Shown: positions 5,847-10,707 of the stretch, one piece after another | How the letters are laid out: every line of letters starts with the position of its first letter | How positions within the stretch are numbered: the first letter of the stretch is position 1 | Origin: Candidatus Methylomirabilis sp. | GTDB lineage: Bacteria; Patescibacteriota; Patescibacteriia; DYHP01 | DNA: 10,707 nucleotides | Assembly (NCBI GenBank): GCA_020724105.1 | Contig: DYHP01000031.1 | Coordinates: 1-10,707, forward strand | Reading direction: 5' to 3' | The notes under the pieces: generated by a model | What the model was told of the DNA's origin: nothing | Databases searched by the model: none | The model's input: only the letters and a program-made list of their open reading frames with translations | Translations under genes and position numbers: made by a program

Positions 5847-7721
5847 TTATAATTTCTTCTCAATATCTTTTTTAACTCTCTCAACAAACTTTTTAACCGT
5901 CATTTCTTCGGTATCTTTCTGCCCGCGGGCACGGACGGTTAATTTCTTGCCTTTAGCTTCTTTGTCGCCAATGACAAGCATGTAAGGGACTTTTTCCTTT
6001 TCCGCTTTGCGGATTTTGTAACCGACGGTTTCGTTTGCCGAATCAATCTCGCACCTCAATCCTTGTTCCGCCATTGTGGCGGCCAATTTTTCCGATGGTC
6101 CGACATGGGCATTGCCAACCGGAATTAGTTTGACTTGAACCGGCGCAAGCCAGGCGGGCAAGGCCCCGGCCGTGCGCTCCAATAAAAAGGCGAAAAATCT
6201 CTCAAACGAACCCAAAATGGCGCGGTGAATCACCATTGGCCGCTTTTCTTTCCCTTTTTCGTCAGTATAAGTTAAATCAAATCTTTCGGGCATGTAAAAA
6301 TCAACCTGGACGGTGGCAATGGAGTCCTCTTTGCCTAAAACATTTTTAATCTGCGCATCAATTTTGGGACCGTAAAAAGCCGCCTCGCCTTCTACCTCAA
6401 CGTATTTTGCGCCGAATTCTTTCATCGCCCGCCTGATTTGTCCTGCGGACTCTTCCCACAACTCCCTCTTCTCAATGTCGCCGTATTTTTCCTTTTTTGA
6501 AAAGTCGGGCAGGGCAAGCCGGAAATAATAATCGGAAATCTTGAAATCCTCGTAAACTTCTTTGAAAATTTTTAAAACATTCTTGAATTCGTCTTTCAAA
6601 CCCTTGGGGGCGCAGTAAATGTGAGCGTCTTCCTGAGTAAAACACCTGGTTCGAATCAAACCGGTTAATACACCCGAGCGCTCAAAACGATAAACCGTGC
6701 CGTATTCCCCCAAGCGCAAAGGCAACTCCCGATAACTTCGCGTTCGGGATTTATAAATCATATGGTGATGCGGGCAATTCATCGGCTTTAAATAATATTC
6801 CTCGCCTTCAATGTCAATCGGCGAATACATATCTTCTTTGTAGTGCGCCAAATGCCCGGACATTTCGTATAAAGCTTTTTTGGTGATGTGGGGAGTGCAA
6901 ACGTGCTGATAGCCGTTTTCGTCAAGTTTTTTATACATATAATCCTCGATTTGGCGGCGAACAAACGCGCCTTTCGGCATCCAGAGCGGCAACCCTTTGC
7001 CGACTTTTTCGGAAATGGTGAAAAACTCCAGCGCCTCGCCCAAAACGCGGTGGTCGCGTTTTTCCGCTTCTTCAAGAAGTTTTAAATGAGCGTTTAATTC
7101 TTTTTCGGAACCGAAAGCCAAGCCGTAAATGCGGGTAAGCATTTTGTTTTTTTCGCTCCCGCGCCAATAAGCCCCGGCGATTTTTTGAAGATTGAAAACG
7201 CCTAAGTCCTTTGTTGAAGCGATGTGTGGACCGCGGCACAAATCAACGAATTTTCCGACGGTGTAAATGGTAACCCCTCCCGCGCCTTTCGACTCCGCGG
7301 AGCTTACCCCGATATTTGCATCGGGACTCCGCTCAGAGAATAATTTATGCCCTGAGCTTGTCAAAATCTTCTCTCCACCCCAAATTTCTCCCGCATTAGT
7401 CGTTCCGAATTTCTTTAAATCTTCCAAAAGTTCAACTTTGTAATCTTGTTTCAAATCTTGAAAAATTTTAATCGCCTCGTCAAGAGAAACCTCTTTTCTT
7501 TCCAACGGCAGGTTTTTTTTGACCATTTCTCTCATTTTTTCTTCTATTTTTTTAAGCGTTTCCGGTTCAATGGTTACGCCTTCAGGAAAATCAAAATCAT
7601 AATAAAAGCCGTTTTCAATAACCGGCCCGATGCCGAATTTTGTTTCGGGAAACAATTCTAAAATCGCCGCCGCGGCAAGATGGGCGGTAGAGTGGCGGAC
7701 GACTTCAATGGGATATTTCAT
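5847..7721 (-). CDS. thrS: Threonyl-tRNA synthetase without TGS domain
   Basis: Charges tRNA-Thr and edits mischarged serine (class II synthetase). The N-terminal TGS domain is absent, and the protein begins directly with the editing domain, whose site is H10 and H14 (RHSTAH) with C162 and H166 (DLCRGPH). The catalytic core has zinc ligands C316 (NCPHHH), H367 (DAHI) and H499 (VIHR). Motif 2 is around RFERSGVLTGLIRTRCFTQE (345-364) and motif 3 around MVIHRAILGSFERF. The anticodon-binding domain follows from about 525. It has 624 residues although it lacks TGS. The surplus is an insert of about 35 residues (113-148) encoded by palindromic elements, just before the editing-site strand. The start at 7721 has no Shine-Dalgarno, and a palindromic element (7727-7794) occupies the leader. 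No T-box motif is visible. It is followed by the DUF6922-like gene after 122 bp. Confidence 0.97.
   Translation of the reverse strand: MKYPIEVVRHSTAHLAAAAILELFPETKFGIGPVIENGFYYDFDFPEGVTIEPETLKKIEEKMREMVKKNLPLERKEVSLDEAIKIFQDLKQDYKVELLEDLKKFGTTNAGEIWGGEKILTSSGHKLFSERSPDANIGVSSAESKGAGGVTIYTVGKFVDLCRGPHIASTKDLGVFNLQKIAGAYWRGSEKNKMLTRIYGLAFGSEKELNAHLKLLEEAEKRDHRVLGEALEFFTISEKVGKGLPLWMPKGAFVRRQIEDYMYKKLDENGYQHVCTPHITKKALYEMSGHLAHYKEDMYSPIDIEGEEYYLKPMNCPHHHMIYKSRTRSYRELPLRLGEYGTVYRFERSGVLTGLIRTRCFTQEDAHIYCAPKGLKDEFKNVLKIFKEVYEDFKISDYYFRLALPDFSKKEKYGDIEKRELWEESAGQIRRAMKEFGAKYVEVEGEAAFYGPKIDAQIKNVLGKEDSIATVQVDFYMPERFDLTYTDEKGKEKRPMVIHRAILGSFERFFAFLLERTAGALPAWLAPVQVKLIPVGNAHVGPSEKLAATMAEQGLRCEIDSANETVGYKIRKAEKEKVPYMLVIGDKEAKGKKLTVRARGQKDTEEMTVKKFVERVKKDIEKKL
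7285..7362. repeat. Nested palindromic elements inside thrS
   Basis: GACTCCGC is repeated directly at 7291-7298 and 7325-7332. Between the copies is a 26-nt unit with the class 2 palindrome CCCGAT...ATCGGG (7308-7325). Removing 7299-7332 joins CCTTTCGACTCCGC to TCAGAG and yields CCTTTCGACTCCGCTCAGAG, an 18/20 match to the class 1 tip. An inverted half copy, CCCTGAGCTTGTC (7350-7362), follows, so GCTCAG (7331-7336) pairs with CTGAGC (7352-7357). The whole assembly is translated in frame. Confidence 0.8.
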
Positions 7722-7726
7722 AATAA

Positions 7727-7794
7727 AAATTGTCCCTAGGCCTTTCAGGCCTGGATCCCGGCAACGAAGTTGCCTAGGGAATTTGATACAATTT
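7727..7794. repeat. Palindromic element in the thrS leader
   Basis: Outer arms AAATTGT (7727-7733) and ACAATTT (7788-7794) enclose TCCCTAGGC (7733-7741) paired with GCCTAGGGA (7772-7780). Inside are a repeated AGGCCT (7738-7743, 7747-7752) and a hairpin GGCAAC-GAA-GTTGCC (7760-7774). In the transcript it ends only a few bases before the thrS ATG and could influence initiation. Confidence 0.65.
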
Positions 7795-7817
7795 GAATTT
7801 TGACATTGAGCTTGTCG

Positions 7818-7836
7818 TCCCGACTTTATGTCGGGA
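7818..7836. repeat. Class 2 palindrome TCCCGAC-TTTAT-GTCGGGA
   Basis: TCCCGAC (7818-7824) and GTCGGGA (7830-7836) around TTTAT, between the baseplate J-like gene and thrS. It directly follows TGAGCTTGTCG, which resembles one half of a class 1 tip and hints again at class 2 inside class 1. Confidence 0.7.
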
Positions 7837-7839
7837 TTG

Positions 7840-7882
7840 GCTCATTTTAGCCCTTCAACTGCGCTCAGGGACTAAAATGAGC
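7840..7882. repeat. Class 1 hairpin with A/T-rich stem
   Basis: GCTCATTTTAG (7840-7850) and CTAAAATGAGC (7872-7882) are perfectly complementary over 11 bp and carry the tip CCCTTCAACTGCGCTCAGGG (7851-7870). The tip matches 16 of 20 bases of the one at 5457-5476, while the stems share no sequence. No T-run follows on either strand, so it is not an obvious terminator. Confidence 0.75.
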
Positions 7883-7924
7883 TAACTTTTTTAAGTTCAA
7901 AACAAGGGGGAACTTAATACCAGT

Positions 7925-9436
7925 TCATTGTATTATTATCTTAATCCTTTCCGCGATGCTTGGCAAACGGTTCAAGAAAAACGGCCTCAATTTTATCTGC
8001 GCGTCTTCAATTTCATCAAAATTCTTTAAATAATCAATCGCCTGACTCTTTTTCATGCCGACAAGATTATCCTTGTTCAATATATCAACGTCGTCTTTAA
8101 GCACCGTTTCCGCCGGAACGCCGACCTTGAGCACCGCCGAACCCGACTCCGCGTCGTATCTAACCAAATTGAATTTAATCTCGTCGTACAAAACGCTCCT
8201 TAAATTTCGTTCCGCCGGCACAACCAACTTTATTTTTTCGTCAGCCGATTTTTTAATCGCCTCCTTGTCATAAATAACGGCAAGCACTTTGATTTTCATG
8301 TAAACATTGATTTTTTCCTTCTCGTCGCCTGCTTTGGCGTCAACTTTCTCATCTGTCACTTCGGATAAAAAAACCAAACCCGTTTTTTCATTCAATGACC
8401 CGGCGGCTTGTTCCTTGGCTGCGGAAATGATTTTTTCCTTTAAAAGAGCTTTCGCCTTGGAGATGTCGTTCGCGCTTGCGACTTTCAACGTCTTTTTGCC
8501 GCCGCTTGTCGCTTTGTCGCTTGTTGCGTAAATTTTTCGCTGCAAAGCGGCGCTTAACCCCGGAATGGTAAATTTCGTCGGACCGATATCGCCCGTTTCG
8601 CCCGGCTTGTCGGCGTAAATCCGAGCTTTAACGCTGCCGTAGGCAGGCACCATCTCTCTATCGCTTAGATGAAATAATACTCCGCCTTCCGCGAGCAGTC
8701 TGGTTGTTTGAACCAATGTTTGATTCTGGGCGGTTTCATTGGTGATAATGACTTCGCCTTCGGCTATTCCTTCTTTTATCTCACCCTCCCCTTCAATCTC
8801 GTAATCCAGGGAATCCTCCGTCAATATTTCGGCAGCCGAACCAGTAACGCCATTTTCGGATAACGGAACTTTTTCCACAGTCACATTAAACTCGGCGTTT
8901 ACTTTAAATTTCTTGGGCGTAATGAATATCTCGGCTTTTGACAAAGAAAAATACAGCGCCGCCGCCAAAATAACCAAGGTCGCCAGCGTAAAAAACAAAG
9001 CGATGCGGCGGTACATCCTGACAGGCGCGGTGTAACTTGGCGGCGTTTTTTTAAAAGCAGCTGCTTCTTTTTTTTCCGCAGATTTTTCCTTTTCGCCCAG
9101 TTGCTCGATTTTATCGTTTTTCTCTATTTCCGCCAAAATATCTTCAACGGCCGCGCGTTCTTTTGTCTCGCCCCCCGAAACTTCGTCCACCCGGTGCAAA
9201 TTTCTTTGAAATTTGTTCGGGCGCGCCAAAATTTTAGAGGGCTTTTTCTTTATCTTTTTCGGCCCCGCCGGGTAGTAAAATGAAGTTCTGCTGCCCGGTT
9301 TTACAATCTTTTTGGCCGCCCTTTTCCTTTTGGCAATGCCTTTTTCAGGCGGGTCAGCCTCGTTTAAACCCGCCCCGTAGCTCCCGACTTGTCGGGATGC
9401 TGCGGGGTTTGTTAAATCCAATCTTTTGTCCTCCAT
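7925..9436 (-). CDS. Baseplate J-like membrane-anchored protein
   Basis: 503 residues. A basic, disordered N-terminal segment of about 140 residues presumably lies in the cytoplasm. One transmembrane helix follows (about 145-165, IALFFTLATLVILAAALYFS) and then a large extracytoplasmic part. That part contains the pattern EGEVIITNETAQNQTLVQTT, then a turn with LFHLSDREMVPAYGSVKARI and PGETGDIGPTKFTIPG (278-293), then SDKATSGG. This matches my memory of proteins labelled baseplate J-like in Patescibacteria; phage gpJ is only a distant relative and the cellular role is unknown. A surface or cell-envelope function is inferred. The ATG at 9436 has no Shine-Dalgarno. Codon 6 is TTG (9421-9419) with GGAGG 8 nt before it, so the true start may be there. 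Residues 10-22 are encoded by a palindromic element. The promoter at 9638-9666 gives a leader of nearly 200 nt. Confidence 0.75.
   Translation of the reverse strand: MEDKRLDLTNPAASRQVGSYGAGLNEADPPEKGIAKRKRAAKKIVKPGSRTSFYYPAGPKKIKKKPSKILARPNKFQRNLHRVDEVSGGETKERAAVEDILAEIEKNDKIEQLGEKEKSAEKKEAAAFKKTPPSYTAPVRMYRRIALFFTLATLVILAAALYFSLSKAEIFITPKKFKVNAEFNVTVEKVPLSENGVTGSAAEILTEDSLDYEIEGEGEIKEGIAEGEVIITNETAQNQTLVQTTRLLAEGGVLFHLSDREMVPAYGSVKARIYADKPGETGDIGPTKFTIPGLSAALQRKIYATSDKATSGGKKTLKVASANDISKAKALLKEKIISAAKEQAAGSLNEKTGLVFLSEVTDEKVDAKAGDEKEKINVYMKIKVLAVIYDKEAIKKSADEKIKLVVPAERNLRSVLYDEIKFNLVRYDAESGSAVLKVGVPAETVLKDDVDILNKDNLVGMKKSQAIDYLKNFDEIEDAQIKLRPFFLNRLPSIAERIKIIIQ
9373..9407. repeat. In-frame palindromic element in the baseplate J-like gene
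   Basis: A class 2 core, TCCCGAC-TT-GTCGGGA (9382-9397), sits inside outer arms CCCCGTAGC (9373-9381) and GCTGCGGGG (9399-9407), with one wobble pair and a one-base bulge. It encodes residues 10-22 (NPAASRQVGSYGA) of the disordered N-terminal region. Confidence 0.7.
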
Positions 9437-9448
9437 ATTTGTAGAAGC

Positions 9449-9486
9449 CGCAACACGCCATTACAACGCCATTTAACGCGTATTTA
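9449..9486. repeat. Helically phased short repeat array B
   Basis: CGC-led units start at 9449, 9456, 9467 and 9477: CGCAACA, CGCCATTACAA, CGCCATTTAA and CGCGTATTTA. The last three are spaced 11 and 10 bp apart. The array lies just upstream of the baseplate J-like start codon and resembles array A and the inverse of array C. Confidence 0.5.
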
Positions 9487-9530
9487 TTCGGCTTCGTCCC
9501 AACTTTAAATCGGGATTTGTTCGGCTTCGT
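9487..9530. repeat. Direct repeat flanking a decayed class 2 palindrome
   Basis: TTCGGCTTCGT occurs at 9487-9497 and 9520-9530. Between the copies is a degenerate class 2 unit (9497-9515, TCCCAACTTTAAATCGGGA), which differs from the consensus by two G-to-A type changes. The layout, with direct repeats on either side of a 22-nt palindromic unit, mirrors the thrS insert. Confidence 0.6.
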
Positions 9531-9561
9531 AATCCCAGCGTGGCTTACGAAGCCGAACAAA
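9516..9561. repeat. 17-bp perfect inverted repeat in the leader
   Basis: TTTGTTCGGCTTCGTAA (9516-9532) and TTACGAAGCCGAACAAA (9545-9561) enclose 12 nt (TCCCAGCGTGGC). It lies within the transcribed leader of the baseplate J-like gene, between arrays B and C. No T-run follows in the direction of transcription, so termination is unlikely. Confidence 0.75.
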
Positions 9562-9587
9562 CCGCAAAGCCAAACAAATTATAAATA

Positions 9588-9622
9588 GCGTAAATTGGCG
9601 TAGTTATAGCGTGAACTGGCGA
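9588..9622. repeat. Helically phased short repeat array C (inverted)
   Basis: GCG occurs at 9588, 9598, 9609 and 9619, spaced 10, 11 and 10 bp. The units are GCGTAAATTG, GCGTAGTTATA, GCGTGAACTG and GCGATTTAGT. Read on the minus strand this closely matches array B, so the two arrays form imperfect arms around the 17-bp inverted repeat. Confidence 0.55.
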
Positions 9623-9637
9623 TTTAGTTTCACTTAA

Positions 9638-9666
9638 ATTATACACCAAAACTCGCTCTCGGACAA
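9638..9666 (-). promoter_or_regulatory. Promoter of the baseplate J-like gene
   Basis: On the minus strand TTGTCC (9666-9661), 17 bp, and a perfect TATAAT (9643-9638). It begins just after the dnaE stop and would start transcription near 9630, about 195 nt before the coding start. Confidence 0.65.
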
Positions 9667-9675
9667 ACAACCGTT

Positions 9676-10707
9676 CTATTGCCTCAAAATCCCCAAAATC
9701 ACTCCTTTGACGTTTTCCTCGCTTAAAAGCACCACCTTGTCGCAAATAAGGCAGTTTTTGCCTTCGCGGTTGTCGATTTTCCCCCAAATTACGGCCGGGA
9801 TGTCTTCGCGCCACTCCACATTGCCTTCTTTAACGATTTTCGGGAAAATCACCAAATCCACTGCGTCGCTTGTGTCTTCCAATTTCGCAAAATACATTAT
9901 TTCCTTGCCCTTGGTTATAAACCGCCTTAAATTATTGATGATGCCGCCGGTAACGACGTTTCTGCCGCGCGCCAAGTTATTCAAACCGCCGACGGACGTA
10001 ATGTAATTTTGCAATTTGGCGGAAAAAACGGAAAACGGATGGTCGGAAATGTAAAGCCCCAACAACTCTTTTTCCCATTTCAATTTATCGTCAAGACTCG
10101 CCGGCGGCGCGCTTTTTAAACGGAGCGGCGGCGCATTCCAGTTGGAAGATATCCCGTCTCCCTTCGGGATATCTCCCGAAGGGTGAAAGGGAGACAAACC
10201 AAAAAGATTTACCTGTTTATTTTCTTTTTCGCGCAACAAATCCTTGTTGTATTGAAGCAATAATTCCGCATTGGACAAAAGTCCGCCGCGCTCGCCCAAC
10301 GAATCCATGGCGCCGGCCATAACAAGCGCCTCAAGCGATTTTTTGTTGAAATTTTTGGAATTGATGCGGCTCGCAAAATCGGCAAGGTCTTTGAATTTTC
10401 CGTTTTTCTCTCTTTCTTCGATGAGCGCCCGGCTTATTTCCTCTCCTAAATTTTTAATCGCCAAAAGCCCAAAGCGGATGTGTTTGTCGTCGATGTAAGT
10501 GAAATTTTCGCGGCTTTGGAGGACATCCGGCGGCAAAACTTTAATTCCCATTTCGCGGCACTCTTTCACCACTTCCCTGATTTTTTCGTTGTCGCCTGCC
10601 TCGGCGGTCAAAACCGCGGTCATAAATTCCGCCGGGTAATTCGCTTTAAGATACGCCGTTTGGTAAGCGATAACAGCGTAACTGGCGGCATGGGCGCGAT
10701 TAAAACC
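9676..10707 (-). CDS. dnaE: DNA polymerase III alpha subunit, C-terminal part
   Basis: The catalytic subunit of the replicative polymerase. The frame is open to the window edge, so the gene is partial at its 5' end. The visible 344 residues begin GFNRAHAASYAVIAYQTAYL, the end of the fingers region of bacterial DnaE. Next come ECREMGIKVLPPDV and the helix-hairpin-helix DNA-binding region (FGLLAIKNLGEEISRALIEE ... LVMAGAMDSLG). A variable linker follows, then KLKWEKELLGLYISDHP and an OB-fold (visible residues about 248-328, NVVTGGIINNLRRFITKG...). The protein stops 15 residues after VVLL, so the tau-binding tail that follows the OB-fold in E. coli DnaE is missing or very short. The linker contains a palindromic insert (10148-10195). 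The stop codon is TAG at 9678-9676. The PHP and palm domains lie outside the window. Confidence 0.95.
   Translation of the reverse strand, partial: GFNRAHAASYAVIAYQTAYLKANYPAEFMTAVLTAEAGDNEKIREVVKECREMGIKVLPPDVLQSRENFTYIDDKHIRFGLLAIKNLGEEISRALIEEREKNGKFKDLADFASRINSKNFNKKSLEALVMAGAMDSLGERGGLLSNAELLLQYNKDLLREKENKQVNLFGLSPFHPSGDIPKGDGISSNWNAPPLRLKSAPPASLDDKLKWEKELLGLYISDHPFSVFSAKLQNYITSVGGLNNLARGRNVVTGGIINNLRRFITKGKEIMYFAKLEDTSDAVDLVIFPKIVKEGNVEWREDIPAVIWGKIDNREGKNCLICDKVVLLSEENVKGVILGILRQ
10148..10195. repeat. In-frame palindromic element inside dnaE
   Basis: Exactly 48 nt. CCCTTCGGGA (10160-10169) pairs perfectly with TCCCGAAGGG (10174-10183) around TATC, and GTCTCCCTT (10156-10164) pairs with AAGGGAGAC (10187-10195). 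An alternative pairing is GATATCCC (10148-10155) with GGGATATC (10166-10173). It encodes about SPFHPSGDIPKGDGIS in the flexible linker between the helix-hairpin-helix region and the OB-fold. Confidence 0.75.

Noticed and set aside
7893..7915. AAGTTC/GAACTT hairpin as terminator of the baseplate J-like gene
   Set aside because: The stem is only 6 bp and A residues, not T, follow in the direction of transcription.
7722..7924. T-box or other amino-acid-sensing leader for thrS
   Set aside because: The stems are there, but I see no T-box sequence or specifier loop. The stems match dispersed palindromes found elsewhere in the window.
9545..9814. 89-residue minus-strand ORF across the dnaE end and leader
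   Set aside because: It overlaps the dnaE C-terminus in another frame and crosses the promoter and the inverted repeat. There is no ribosome site.
1..10707. tRNA, rRNA, CRISPR array, insertion sequence or prophage
   Set aside because: I found no cloverleaf with CCA-side motifs, no rRNA core sequence, no regular 25-40 nt repeat-spacer pattern, and no transposase, integrase or phage structural gene. The baseplate J-like protein is a chromosomal membrane-anchored family here.

Overview
The window looks like a chromosomal segment of a Patescibacteria (Candidate Phyla Radiation) bacterium, probably of the Parcubacteria group. This is inferred from the gene content, not from a marker tree. The supporting features are a compact ProRS without the bacterial insertion domain, a ThrRS without the N-terminal TGS domain, a membrane-anchored baseplate J-like protein of a kind common in these genomes, a lone DUF6922-type small protein, and intergenic regions full of short palindromes.

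Layout. Positions 1-680 hold a helically phased repeat, a terminator, a small reverse-strand ORF broken by two frameshifts, and two divergent promoters. A small multi-helix membrane protein follows on the plus strand (about 732-1082; its natural start is probably 679, lost by a one-base slip in an A-run). A three-helix membrane protein lies on the minus strand (1347-1631). Bidirectional hairpins separate the two. gyrB (1873-3963, plus) has its own promoter and converges on the minus-strand genes at a bidirectional terminator (4021-4043). The rest of the window is on the minus strand. In transcription order it carries the 3' part of dnaE (runs off the right edge), a 503-aa baseplate J-like membrane protein, thrS, a truncated DUF6922-like protein and proS. 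These are housekeeping functions (DNA supercoiling, replication, two tRNA-charging enzymes) interspersed with cell-envelope proteins. No classical insertion sequence, tRNA, rRNA or CRISPR array is visible.

The most striking signal is a population of very short palindromic elements. Class 1 has a conserved 20-nt tip, CCCTTCGACNNNGCTCAGGG, carried on A/T-rich stems that differ completely in sequence between copies yet pair perfectly. Class 2 is a 16-19 nt palindrome, consensus TCCCGACTTTAAGTCGGGA. They occur between genes and also in frame inside four protein-coding genes: proS, thrS, dnaE and the baseplate J-like gene. In thrS a class 2 unit is nested inside a class 1 tip with an 8-bp target duplication, and removing it restores the class 1 consensus. 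In proS the insert separates the two cysteines of an apparent CxxC zinc knuckle. The situation resembles the Rickettsia palindromic elements, but the sequences are different. I do not know of a described mechanism or driver for these elements.

A second unexplained structure is a set of arrays of CGC-type repeats spaced about 10.5 bp apart. Two of them, in inverted orientation, flank a 17-bp perfect inverted repeat in the long leader of the baseplate J-like gene. A third lies at the left edge of the window.
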